This document shows positions 50,823 through 59,307 of a stretch of DNA of 64,000 nucleotides, piece by piece. The position numbers were made by a program, and so were the translations under genes. How positions within the stretch are numbered: the stretch's first letter is position 1; the number at the start of each line of letters is the position of its first letter. The notes beneath the pieces are model-generated. The model was not told the origin of the DNA. It ran no database searches and worked only from the letters and a program-made list of their open reading frames with translations. The stretch comes from Geminicoccaceae bacterium (lineage in GTDB: Bacteria; Pseudomonadota; Alphaproteobacteria; Geminicoccales; Geminicoccaceae), in contig JACKIM010000002.1 of the NCBI GenBank assembly GCA_020638465.1, positions 1,302,001-1,366,000 on the forward strand, in the 5' to 3' direction.

Positions 50823-52421
50823 TTACCTCGCGGGCATCTGGGCAAGCCGGCCGCGCAGGCGTTCCTCGCGCGCTGCCTCCCATTGTTCGGTTTCCTCGAC
50901 ATCGAGATGCGGTCCCTGGCGGATATATCTGAGCATCAGCGAAATCTCGATGACGAACAGGATGCTGTAGAAGGTGACGAAGCCGACCAGGGTCAGGGCG
51001 ACATCCCCCACACCCAGGCGGCTGACGGCGACGGCGGTCGGAAGGATGCCGTCCACGACCCATGGCTGGCGGCCGAACTCGGCGACGAACCAGCCCATTT
51101 CGATGGCGATCCAGGGCAGCGGTATCGACAACACGGCAATCCAGAGCGCAAGGCGGCCGACCTTGAGATTCCGGAAGGATGCCTTCCAGAAGAAGAACAG
51201 TGTCAATGCGATGAAGTAGAAGCCGAGGCCGACCATGATCCTGAAGGACCAGAACATGGGAGCCACCTGCGGGACCGTATCCCAGGCAGCCTTTTCGATC
51301 TGTTCCGAGGTTGCCGCCAGCGGATCGTCGGCATAGCGCTTGAGCAGCAGCGCATAGCCCAGATTGCGGCCATGCAGCTCGAATTCCGCACGCGTACCGG
51401 GAGTGGCGTCACCATGCTGGGCGCGGATCTTCTGCAAGGCCTCGTAAGCCTTGAGGCCGGAATGGATCCGCTGCCTGGCGACCTCGACCAGATTGGTGAT
51501 GCCGGGAATCTCGGTGTCGAGCGAGCGGGTCGCGATCAGGCCCATCACATAGGGGATGTGTATGGCGTATTTCGTTTCATGCGTTTCCTGATCGGGAAGC
51601 CCGAACAGCGTAAAGGATGCCGGCGCGGGCTCCGTCTCCCACATGGCCTCCATGGCCGCGAGCTTCATCTTCTGGTTATGGCTGGTCGAGTAGCCCGATT
51701 CATCGCCGAGCACCACCACGGAAAGCGCCGAGGCCAGACCGAACGCCGAGGCGACTGCGATGGAACGCCGGGCAAGGGCGACATGGCGGCCGCGCAGCAG
51801 ATAGAAGGCGGAGACGCCCAGCACGAACAGCGAGGCCGTGACGTATCCCGCCGACACCGTATGCACGAACTTCGCCTGCGCGACCTCGTTGAACAGGACG
51901 TCGAAGAAGTTGTCGACCTCCATGCGCATGGTCTGCGGATTGAACGTGGCACCCACCGGATTTTGCATCCAGCCATTGGCAATCAGGATCCAGAGTGCCG
52001 AAAAGTTCGAACCGATCGCGACAGCCCAGGCGGCGGCGAGATGTCCCAGCTTCGACAACTTGTCCCAACCGAAGAAGAACAGCCCGACGAACGTGGCTTC
52101 GAGGAAGAACGCCATCAGCCCTTCGATGGCCAATGGCGCACCGAATATGTCGCCGACATAGTGGCTGTAGTAGCTCCAGTTCATTCCGAACTGGAATTCC
52201 ATCGTGATGCCGGTACCGACGCCCAGGGCGAAATTGATGCCGAACAGCATGCCCCAGAACTTGGTCATCTGCCGCCAGATCGGCCGGTCGGTCATCACAT
52301 AGACCGTCTCCATCGTCGCGACGAGGATGGACAGGCCGAGCGTCAGGGGCACGAACAGGAAGTGGAACATCGCCGTCGAGGCGAACTGCAGCCGGGACAG
52401 GGTGACGATATCGAGTTCCAT
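50823..52421 (-). CDS. cydA: Cytochrome bd ubiquinol oxidase subunit I
   Basis: 532 residues, about nine helices, holding haems b558, b595 and d. H20 in LQFASTAMFHFLFVP, His in KFVHTVSAGYVTAS and Met in WSFRIMVGLGFY are the expected haem ligands. The quinol-site motif GRQPW is in AEFGRQPWVVDG (about 448). The long segment between about 250 and 380 (including KIRAQHGDATPGTRAEFELHG) marks the long-Q-loop E. coli type rather than cyanide-insensitive CioA. Preceded by cydC (118 bases) and followed by cydB after six bases. Confidence 0.96.
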   Translation of the reverse strand: MELDIVTLSRLQFASTAMFHFLFVPLTLGLSILVATMETVYVMTDRPIWRQMTKFWGMLFGINFALGVGTGITMEFQFGMNWSYYSHYVGDIFGAPLAIEGLMAFFLEATFVGLFFFGWDKLSKLGHLAAAWAVAIGSNFSALWILIANGWMQNPVGATFNPQTMRMEVDNFFDVLFNEVAQAKFVHTVSAGYVTASLFVLGVSAFYLLRGRHVALARRSIAVASAFGLASALSVVVLGDESGYSTSHNQKMKLAAMEAMWETEPAPASFTLFGLPDQETHETKYAIHIPYVMGLIATRSLDTEIPGITNLVEVARQRIHSGLKAYEALQKIRAQHGDATPGTRAEFELHGRNLGYALLLKRYADDPLAATSEQIEKAAWDTVPQVAPMFWSFRIMVGLGFYFIALTLFFFWKASFRNLKVGRLALWIAVLSIPLPWIAIEMGWFVAEFGRQPWVVDGILPTAVAVSRLGVGDVALTLVGFVTFYSILFVIEISLMLRYIRQGPHLDVEETEQWEAAREERLRGRLAQMPAR

Positions 52422-52538
52422 GGCGGCTCCGACACGTGGCGTTCGCTAAAAGATATAGAAAACATCCCTCTTATAAGATTGAGGTCGGAATATCTCAATG
52501 CTCCAGATCGGGAAAAGTGCCGCAGTGCATGAAGGTTT

Positions 52539-54161
52539 TCATCCGATGGGATACACACGATCCGCGATGGAGATCTCCTCCTGCCGGTGACTGGCCGCCA
52601 GGACGGCCACCCCGGCGAAGGCGCTGCGCAAGCGCGCGAGAACAACCGCCGCCGTCGCGGTGTCCAGACCTTCGGTCGGCTCGTCGAGGAGCGCGATGGC
52701 GGGACGTCGCAGCACGATCCGCGCCAGGGCGAGCCGGCGCGCCTCCCCGCCCGACAGTCCCGCACCGCCCTCGCCCAGCCGGAGGCCGAGCCCGCCACGA
52801 GCGGCAACCACCTTCGAGAGCGCGACCACATCCAGAGTCCGCCATAACAGGTCGTCACAGGCATCCGGCGCCGCAAGCCGCAGGTTTTCGGCGACCGTTC
52901 CGGCAAACAGCGCGGAGTGCTGCGACAGGAACGCCACCCTGCCGCGCAGATCCGCCTCGGCCCATTCGCGCACCGGTACACGACCGACAGTCACCGTTCC
53001 CGATTCGGGCTCCAGCAACCCGGCGGCCAGCGCCAGGACGGTGCTCTTGCCGCAGCCGCTGGCACCCGACAACGCGACCCATTCCCCCTTCGCGACGGAC
53101 AGCGTCAGCCCGGAAAGCACCGGTCTCGCCCCCCGCCGGAAGGAGACCCCGTCAAGATGCAGTCCGGCGGGATCGAAATCCGTGCCCGTCGCCCGCCCGG
53201 GTCCGGCACCGTCCGCAACGGAAATCCGGCGCGCTGCAAGCATCGCCCGCCCCGCTTCGAGAGCGCCGCGCCGCAGGGGTGCCGTCGCTTCCCCCAGTGC
53301 CAGTGCCGTGAAAACCGCGATTGCGATCCGCGTCACCGGCACGCCCAGCAGGTCTCCGGACAGCAGGGCACCCGCCGCCGCCAGCGCAGTGGCGCAGCGT
53401 TGCAAGCCTCCGAGCCGCTGTTCGACCGCATCGAGTGCGACGGCAGCCTGTGCCGCCGCGCGGTCGGCACGCCCGATCAGCCGCTCCTGATCGGGAATCC
53501 GCCCCGAAACCGCCAGAACGGTGCGCCCCCGTGCCAGATCGACGAGGCGGATGCGCAACGCTTCCAGCGCCATCGCCCGCCGCTTCGCCGGCCTGCCGCC
53601 GGCCCGCGCGCCCGAAAGGACGATGACCGCGGCCGCCGATGCGTGAACGCCGCAAACCCACGACGCGATCCATGGATCGACGAGCCAGCCCAGCATAATG
53701 GCGGCGAGAAGCAAGGTCGCGAGTGCGGCGGCGACCGGCGCCACCATGCGCAGATAGATGGAATCCAGTGCATCCACATCGGCCGTGAGACGATGCAGCA
53801 TGACGGCACGGCGGACGCTCTCGATCTCCGGGAACGGGCGCGCGGCAAGGCCGCGGAACAATGCGACCCGAAGGCCGGCGAGGAACCGGAGCGTGGCGTC
53901 ATGGGTCGCAAGCCGTTCGCCATACCGTGCCGCCGTGCGCCCGAGAGCCAGAAAGCGAATGCCGGCACTGGGACGAAAGACGTCGAAGGTCATGCCCGCA
54001 CCCGCCGCACCCGCGAGCCCGCAGGCCGTTATGAACCAGCCGGAAAGGCCCAGAAGCATCGCTCCCATGACCGCCACGGTCACCATCAGCACGATACCCA
54101 TGACGAACCCCTTGCGATCGGTGCGCCAGAACAGCCCGAGAATGCGCAGGAGCGGTCTCAC
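52539..54161 (-). CDS. cydC: Glutathione/cysteine exporter subunit CydC
   Basis: 540 residues. ABC transporter half with six transmembrane helices and a nucleotide-binding domain: Walker A LSGASGCGKST, signature GLSGGEARRLAL, Walker B AIALLDEPTEGLDT. The dimer CydDC exports reduced thiols to the periplasm and is required for assembly of cytochrome bd. The start overlaps the cydD stop by four bases (ATGA). It precedes cydA by 118 bases, so the exporter and its client oxidase are in one operon. Confidence 0.9.
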   Translation of the reverse strand: MRPLLRILGLFWRTDRKGFVMGIVLMVTVAVMGAMLLGLSGWFITACGLAGAAGAGMTFDVFRPSAGIRFLALGRTAARYGERLATHDATLRFLAGLRVALFRGLAARPFPEIESVRRAVMLHRLTADVDALDSIYLRMVAPVAAALATLLLAAIMLGWLVDPWIASWVCGVHASAAAVIVLSGARAGGRPAKRRAMALEALRIRLVDLARGRTVLAVSGRIPDQERLIGRADRAAAQAAVALDAVEQRLGGLQRCATALAAAGALLSGDLLGVPVTRIAIAVFTALALGEATAPLRRGALEAGRAMLAARRISVADGAGPGRATGTDFDPAGLHLDGVSFRRGARPVLSGLTLSVAKGEWVALSGASGCGKSTVLALAAGLLEPESGTVTVGRVPVREWAEADLRGRVAFLSQHSALFAGTVAENLRLAAPDACDDLLWRTLDVVALSKVVAARGGLGLRLGEGGAGLSGGEARRLALARIVLRRPAIALLDEPTEGLDTATAAVVLARLRSAFAGVAVLAASHRQEEISIADRVYPIG

Positions 54162-55891
54162 AGGGAGACCGCACGGGCCATGCGGGCGGCCAGTGACAGG
54201 TCATGAGTCGCCACGACCAGCGTTGCGCCGCGCGCGTTCAGCGCAAGGAGGCCCCGCGTCACGGCTTCGGCGGTCGGCGCATCGAGGCTGGCCGTCGGTT
54301 CGTCGGCAAGGATGACATCGACGTCCCGGAAGGCAGCCCTCGCCACCGCCAGCCGCCGGGCCTCGCCACCGGAAACCCCCTGCCCGGTCTCGCCCAGCCG
54401 CATGTCAAGTCCGCGGGGCGATCGCATCGGGATATCGCCGGCCGCCGCGAGCTCCAGCGCATCGAGAACCCGCTGGCGATCCGAAGCATCACCCGAGAGC
54501 GCCACATTGGCGCGCAACGAGCCATTGATGAAACCGGGAGCCTGGTCAACCCAGCCGATCCGCGACCGCCAGCCGTCCGCCGCGTCGTCGTCGAGTGGCC
54601 GGCCACCGGCCTCGATCCGGCCGGAATCGGGCGGGAGCAGTCCGGCGAGCAGGGCGAGCAACGTGCTCTTGCCGGCACCGCTTGCACCGGTGATGGCAAG
54701 CGAGGCGCCGGGTTCGATGACCAGGTCGGGGAACCGCCTGTTGCGGGCGACGATCCCCCGCAGGCGGATGATTGGCGGAGCCGTGCCGGGCCTGCCCGCT
54801 CCGCCCGAACCGAGCATGCGAGGCCCTGCTGCCGCCATTTCGGCGTCGAAGGCCGAAGCTGCCGCCTGTGCCGCCGCACGGCTGTGCCACGCTTGGGAGA
54901 ATTCCCTCAGGGGAGCAAAGAACTCCGGCGCCAGCATCAGCACGAATACCGCCTCGCCGAGACTGAGCCCGTTCGCCCATGTGCCGAAATCGAGCAGGCC
55001 CAGCAGACTGAAACCGGCATGGACGGCCACCATGGCCACGCCGAGGGCCGAGAACAGCTCCAGGACGGCCGAGGAGAGAAACGTGATGCGCAGCACCTCC
55101 ATGGTGCGGGAACGAAGCCGATCCGCCCCGGCGCGAAAATCGGCGGCCGCGATCCCGACGGCACCGAGCAGGCGCAGATCGGCCAGACCGCGCAGACGGT
55201 CGAGCAATGCGCCGTTCATCGTGCCGACCTCGTCGAGCTGGCGCTCGCTCGCCTGCCGGGCCGTCATGCCGACGAGCGCCATGAACAGCGGGATCAGGGG
55301 GCCGGCAACGAGCAGGATGAGGGCCGAAACCCAGGAGACCCAGAAAACCGCGAGCAGGATGGCGGATGGGACCACGGCAGCACGCCAGCGCACCGGTTCG
55401 AAGCGCGCCAGAGCCGGGAATGCCGCCTCCAGCTTGTCCGTTCCGAGCGCCGCAACGGAACCGGAATGCGAATGCCCGGCATCCAGCGGCGATATCCGGG
55501 CAGTCTTTTCGGCAAGTGCGGCACGGGCCTGACCGATGGTCGAGAGCGCCGCCGCCGTCCCCAGACGCCCTCCCGCGGCTTCGAGCAGTGCGGCGACGAT
55601 CGCCAGAAGGACGAACCCCGCGGCCGCCGGCACCACCCGCCCCCCCTCGCCGCCTGCGGCGAGATCGGCGAACGCCATGGCCATCAGCGCCGCCTGCGGG
55701 ATGACCGTCAACCCTGCCAGAACCCACAGGCCCGCCGCATGCCGGCCGGTACCGCGGATTTCGATGCCCGTGGAAAAGGCGGGGCGATCAGGAATCGGCT
55801 GGCTCCGGTATCCTCTCGTCCTGATGCAGCAGTGGCCACAACGCCTCGCGATTGCGGACGAGGTCGGCAATGGTGACCCCGTCGAGTTCAT
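54158..55891 (-). CDS. cydD: Glutathione/cysteine exporter subunit CydD, start uncertain
   Basis: 577 residues from ATG 55891, an ABC half-transporter paired with CydC. Walker A ITGASGAGKST, signature GVSGGEARRLAVAR, Walker B VILADEPTASLDA. The start is unclear. ATG 55891 makes an N-terminus of about 50 residues before helix 1 (GLWVLAGLTVIPQAALMAMA) and overlaps nsrR by 104 bases; CydD proteins usually have 10-25 residues there. Between TTG 55870 and helix 1 no ATG, GTG or TTG occurs in frame. An ATT at 55795, overlapping the nsrR stop region and seven bases after CGGAG, would give 24 residues before the helix. Confidence 0.88.
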   Translation of the reverse strand: MNSTGSPLPTSSAIARRCGHCCIRTRGYRSQPIPDRPAFSTGIEIRGTGRHAAGLWVLAGLTVIPQAALMAMAFADLAAGGEGGRVVPAAAGFVLLAIVAALLEAAGGRLGTAAALSTIGQARAALAEKTARISPLDAGHSHSGSVAALGTDKLEAAFPALARFEPVRWRAAVVPSAILLAVFWVSWVSALILLVAGPLIPLFMALVGMTARQASERQLDEVGTMNGALLDRLRGLADLRLLGAVGIAAADFRAGADRLRSRTMEVLRITFLSSAVLELFSALGVAMVAVHAGFSLLGLLDFGTWANGLSLGEAVFVLMLAPEFFAPLREFSQAWHSRAAAQAAASAFDAEMAAAGPRMLGSGGAGRPGTAPPIIRLRGIVARNRRFPDLVIEPGASLAITGASGAGKSTLLALLAGLLPPDSGRIEAGGRPLDDDAADGWRSRIGWVDQAPGFINGSLRANVALSGDASDRQRVLDALELAAAGDIPMRSPRGLDMRLGETGQGVSGGEARRLAVARAAFRDVDVILADEPTASLDAPTAEAVTRGLLALNARGATLVVATHDLSLAARMARAVSL

Positions 55892-56249
55892 CCATGAAGC
55901 GCGCCATGGCCCGCTTGAAGGTCCGGCTGAGACGGCACATGGAGATCAGCGGGCAGGTATTGGTCTGGTCGTTGAAGCACTCGACCAGTTCGAGCGAATC
56001 CTCGGTCCTGCGGACGATCTCGCCGACGGTGATCTGATGCGCCGGTCGGGCAAGGTGGAAGCCCCCCGAGCGCCCGCGGACATTCCTGAGATAGCCCCAG
56101 GCGCCGAGATGGTGGATGCACTTGTTCATGTGCGCGCGAGAAACGCCATAGGCATCGGCAATCTCCTGCGCCCGCGAGAGGCCATCGCCCTTCATGGCGG
56201 CATACATCAACGTACGCAAGGCATAGTTCGTGAATGTGGTAAGGCGCAT
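55788..56249 (-). CDS. nsrR: Rrf2-family regulator, NsrR type (nitric-oxide sensor)
   Basis: 153 residues from ATG 56249. Winged helix-turn-helix at about 1-65 (MRLTTFTNYALRTLMYAA, SRAQEIADAYGVSRAHMNK, GRSGGFHLARP). Three cysteines in ECFNDQTNTCPLISMC (C91, C99, C105) give spacing C-x7-C-x5-C, as I recall for Bacillus NsrR and unlike IscR. Such proteins bind a [4Fe-4S] cluster that is destroyed by nitric oxide, releasing repression. It heads the cydDCABX operon, its stop lying inside the start region of cydD. A dyad resembling an NsrR operator lies 23 bases before the ATG. An IscR- or RirA-like role is less likely, but only binding data can exclude it. Confidence 0.85.
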   Translation of the reverse strand: MRLTTFTNYALRTLMYAAMKGDGLSRAQEIADAYGVSRAHMNKCIHHLGAWGYLRNVRGRSGGFHLARPAHQITVGEIVRRTEDSLELVECFNDQTNTCPLISMCRLSRTFKRAMARFMDELDGVTIADLVRNREALWPLLHQDERIPEPADS

Positions 56250-56271
56250 GATCGCTTTCGCAGGTCGCTTA

Positions 56272-56294
56272 AACCTGCATGGCTTATATATCTT
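56272..56294. promoter_or_regulatory. Candidate NsrR operator upstream of nsrR-cyd
   Basis: Two 11-base half sites with one base between them, 56272-56282 (AACCTGCATGG) and 56284-56294 (TTATATATCTT). Against the E. coli NsrR consensus halves (AAGATGCATTT and its complement) they match about 7 and 8 of 11 positions. The location, just upstream of nsrR, suits autoregulation and control of the whole operon. Matches this weak can arise by chance. Confidence 0.4.
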
Positions 56295-56444
56295 ATATTG
56301 GCGGCGGAAAACCCCGGAGGAACCCGAAAACATGACCGTGGCAGGTATCTTTTTTCCCGTGTCCCATCGTGCAGTGCGATGCCGGACTTCACCCGTGAGA
56401 CCGGGGACGCCGATTGTCGTGAACGGCAAACCCGTTCCCGTCCA

Positions 56445-57470
56445 CTACACGTGCTGTTGAAATCCCGACAGGGTACAGGTCAGGTTTTCGCCAAGACTGT
56501 CCGAGAGATAACCTCCCTCCTGGACGAATAATACCGGCAGTCGGGTTCTGGCGATGGCGGCACCGATGCGGGTAAAGCCGTCCCGGGTCACGGCCAGCCC
56601 CTGAAACGGGTCGTCGACCGAGGCGTCCAGCCCCAGTGCGATGACCAGCACATCCGCACCGAACTTCGCCGCGCGATCGAGGGCGACGGCCAGCGTCTCC
56701 AGATAGGTCCCGTCCGCCGTCCCCCGCGCCAGCGGCAAATTGAGGTTGTAACCCAGTCCCCGTCCCTCCCCGCGCTCGTGCGCATGCCCCCAGAAGAAGG
56801 GATAGAAACGCGCGGGATCGGCGTGAATGGACACGGTCAGCACATCGTCCCGATTGTAGAATATCCCCTGGGTGCCATTGCCGTGATGGACGTCCACATC
56901 GACAATGGCGGGCCTCAGGCCGGCCGCACGCAACCGCTCGGCGGCGATGCCTGAATTGTTCAGGAAGCAGAACCCGCCGGCGAGATCGCCGAAGGCGTGG
57001 TGTCCGGGAGGACGTGACAGGGCATACACGCCACGCTCGCCGCCGGCGACCAGATCCGCGCCGGAGATGGCCGTCTGGGCCGACCAGTAGGCCGCCTGCC
57101 ATGTGCCTTCGGCAATCGGACAGGCGGTGTCGGCCTGATGGTATCCCGCCTGTCCCACGGCGGACTTCGGATAGCTGTCGGACCGGCGCGCGGGATGAAT
57201 GTTGGGGATCACTTCGGCACCGGCATTGGGAATACGCCGCCAACGCGTGTAGATATTCTCCAGAAAAGCAAGATATTCGGCCGTATGCAGGGCTGCCAGA
57301 GGTCCAAGCCCGGCGTCCCGCGGCGATTCAAGGGTACATCCCGCCGCTTGCGCACCGGCCTTGAGCACATCGATCCGCGCGGGTTGCTCGGGGTTGGGGA
57401 GGATCACGCCATTGGCCATGAAATGCTTCGGGTCGTGAACCCGTTGCCGGTCGTCGAGAACTGCCTTCAT
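56445..57470 (-). CDS. Histone-deacetylase-family acetylpolyamine amidohydrolase
   Basis: 341 residues from ATG 57470, overlapping the GNAT stop. Zinc-dependent amidohydrolase. SRPPGHHAFGDLAGGFCFLNNSGIA gives the catalytic His pair; VDVDVHHGNGTQGIFYNRDDVL gives Asp and His zinc ligands; IALGLDASVDDPFQGLAVT supplies the third ligand; VQEGGYLSDSLGEN carries the Tyr-like transition-state residue. LGLDASVDDPF is typical of the acetylpolyamine-amidohydrolase branch. It would deacetylate acetylputrescine or acetylcadaverine, fitting the Pot importer and aminotransferase upstream in the same operon. Confidence 0.87.
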   Translation of the reverse strand: MKAVLDDRQRVHDPKHFMANGVILPNPEQPARIDVLKAGAQAAGCTLESPRDAGLGPLAALHTAEYLAFLENIYTRWRRIPNAGAEVIPNIHPARRSDSYPKSAVGQAGYHQADTACPIAEGTWQAAYWSAQTAISGADLVAGGERGVYALSRPPGHHAFGDLAGGFCFLNNSGIAAERLRAAGLRPAIVDVDVHHGNGTQGIFYNRDDVLTVSIHADPARFYPFFWGHAHERGEGRGLGYNLNLPLARGTADGTYLETLAVALDRAAKFGADVLVIALGLDASVDDPFQGLAVTRDGFTRIGAAIARTRLPVLFVQEGGYLSDSLGENLTCTLSGFQQHV

Positions 57471-57967
57471 CGCCCACCTTTCATGGCTGCGCATCCTGCG
57501 GCATCGAGTATCAGGTCGTGCTGATCGCCGAGAGGGGAAAATCCCATACGATTGTAGAACCGCAGGGCATCAGGACTGGAATGGTAGACGCTCAGCTTGA
57601 TGAAACCGGCTCCCCAGATCGCCTCGCCATCCTGCAATGCCGCCGCGAGCAACCGCCGCCCAAGCCCCTGCCCACGCACCGCCGCCGCCGTCCAGAGGTC
57701 CGAGACATAGATGCCCGCACCGCCTCGCGTGGTGGAAAAACATGGGGAATAGAGCGCCACCCCGACAAGATCACCGTTGCCGCTCTCCGCCATTTGCGCC
57801 CGGAACACCGGCGATGGCCGCCAGCCGGCGAGCGCGAGGGTCTCGGCGGTGGCCGCGTGAACATCGCCCAGATCCTCCGACAGACGCGCCAGACCGGCAT
57901 CCAGCCTGTGCGCATCCCCTGCCCCGGCAAGCCGCACCGCGATATCCGTCATGAGGATCGGCGGCAT
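57467..57967 (-). CDS. GNAT-family N-acetyltransferase
   Basis: 166 residues. ATG 57967 follows AAGG and one base after the aminotransferase stop. Acetyl-CoA-binding motif A is AAAVRGQGLGRRLLAAALQ (about 93-111), with the preceding SDLWT strand; LSVYHSSPDALRFYNRMGFSP is motif B. It probably acetylates an amine; SSAT-type diamine or polyamine acetylation is suggested by the operon, but specificity cannot be read from sequence. It is translated together with the deacetylase gene (ATGA overlap), giving an apparently opposed acetylase/deacetylase pair. Confidence 0.8.
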   Translation of the reverse strand: MPPILMTDIAVRLAGAGDAHRLDAGLARLSEDLGDVHAATAETLALAGWRPSPVFRAQMAESGNGDLVGVALYSPCFSTTRGGAGIYVSDLWTAAAVRGQGLGRRLLAAALQDGEAIWGAGFIKLSVYHSSPDALRFYNRMGFSPLGDQHDLILDAAGCAAMKGGR

Positions 57968-57968
57968 C

Positions 57969-59306
57969 TCAGCCCGCCTTCATGACCGGAGCGATCTCGC
58001 TCGCGAACTGCGTCAGGGCCGTATCGAGACCCTCGATGATCTCGTCCAGGTGGACCGGTTCGACGATCAGCGGCGGGCACACGAGGATATGGTCGCCCTC
58101 GATGCCATTCCTGGTCCTGCGGGAATAGACGATCAGTCCCAGTCCATAGGCGATGTCGACAAAGCGTTGGTGGGCATTCAGATGCCCTGGCAGCGGCGCC
58201 TTCGTCTCGCGGTCGGACATGAACTCGAATGCGGTGAGAAGGCCCTTCCCACGGACATCGCCGATGATCTCGTGCTTCTGCATCAACCCGGCGAGACGGC
58301 CCATCAGTGTCTCGCCCATCGCGGCGGCACGGGCGCAGAGGTCCTGCCGTTCGACCTCGTCGATCACCGCGAGCCCGGCGGAACAGGCCAGGGGATTGCC
58401 GGCATAGGTAAAGCCGTGCGCGAATCCGCCTGCATCGAGAACAGGCTCTACCAGCCGCTCATCCACGACCATGGCTCCAAGCGGCACATATCCCGCCCCG
58501 AGGCCCTTCGACAACACGACAATATCGGGTCTCGTTCCCCAATGCTCGCAGCCGAGAAACCTGCCGGTGCGGCCGATACCGGTCATCACCTCGTCAAGGA
58601 TCAGCAGGACACCATGGCGGTCGCAGATTTCGCGGATCCGCTCCATGTAGCCCTCCGGCGGCACCAGTGCGCCGGTGGACGCCCCGCCCACGGGCTCGAC
58701 GATGAAGGCCAGGACGCTGCCGGGACCCTCCGCCTCGATCCGCGCCTCAAGCATGTCGGCATAGTGATGGCCGGTCGCCGGATCGTCGGGATCCAGGCCG
58801 TCCAGATAGGCCCGCGGTGCCGGCACCTTTGGCATCACCCGCATCATCGGCTCGAACGGATCGGTCAGCGTCGCATAGCCGGTGACGGCCAGCGCGCCCA
58901 GCGTGCATCCGTGGTAGGATGGCGATCGCGAGATGACCTTCCAGCGGCCGCCCTGCCCCGTTGCCAGCGCGTGCTGGCGGGCGAGTTTCATGGCACTCTC
59001 CACGGCCTCCGATCCACCGGAGACGAAGAATACCCGCGTCAGCCCTTCGGGCATGAGCCCCGCCAGCCGGGATGCGAGAGCCTCCGAGGCTTCCGTTTCA
59101 AAATGGAGACGATAGCCGAAGGTCGACTTTTCCATCTGGCGCTGCATCGCCGCCAGGACATTGGCGTTGGAATGACCGATATTGCAGACCATCGCCCCCG
59201 ACGAACCGTCGAGATAGCGCCGGCCATCCTTGTCCCACATGTAGATCCCGCGCGCCTGTTCGAGCACCGGCTTCCGGCCGCGACCCTGGTAGAACAGATG
59301 GCTCAT
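57969..59306 (-). CDS. Class III PLP aminotransferase (putrescine/omega-amino acid type)
   Basis: 445 residues, fold type I. PLP lysine in DIVVLSKGLGAGYVPLGAM (about 270), Asp in LLILDEVMTGIGRTG, and SGGSEAVESAMKLARQ near the cofactor phosphate. Class III members transfer terminal amines from putrescine, cadaverine, GABA, taurine or beta-alanine to pyruvate or 2-oxoglutarate. Annotation as aspartate aminotransferase family is common but says little about substrate. Starts one base after the potA stop. With the Pot importer and acetylpolyamine amidohydrolase, a diamine is the likeliest substrate. Confidence 0.85.
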   Translation of the reverse strand: MSHLFYQGRGRKPVLEQARGIYMWDKDGRRYLDGSSGAMVCNIGHSNANVLAAMQRQMEKSTFGYRLHFETEASEALASRLAGLMPEGLTRVFFVSGGSEAVESAMKLARQHALATGQGGRWKVISRSPSYHGCTLGALAVTGYATLTDPFEPMMRVMPKVPAPRAYLDGLDPDDPATGHHYADMLEARIEAEGPGSVLAFIVEPVGGASTGALVPPEGYMERIREICDRHGVLLILDEVMTGIGRTGRFLGCEHWGTRPDIVVLSKGLGAGYVPLGAMVVDERLVEPVLDAGGFAHGFTYAGNPLACSAGLAVIDEVERQDLCARAAAMGETLMGRLAGLMQKHEIIGDVRGKGLLTAFEFMSDRETKAPLPGHLNAHQRFVDIAYGLGLIVYSRRTRNGIEGDHILVCPPLIVEPVHLDEIIEGLDTALTQFASEIAPVMKAG

Positions 59307-59307
59307 G

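Noticed and set aside
50883..52532. 549-codon open frame antisense to cydA
   Set aside because: Product is His/Glu/Arg-rich shadow sequence; cydA on the other strand is certain.
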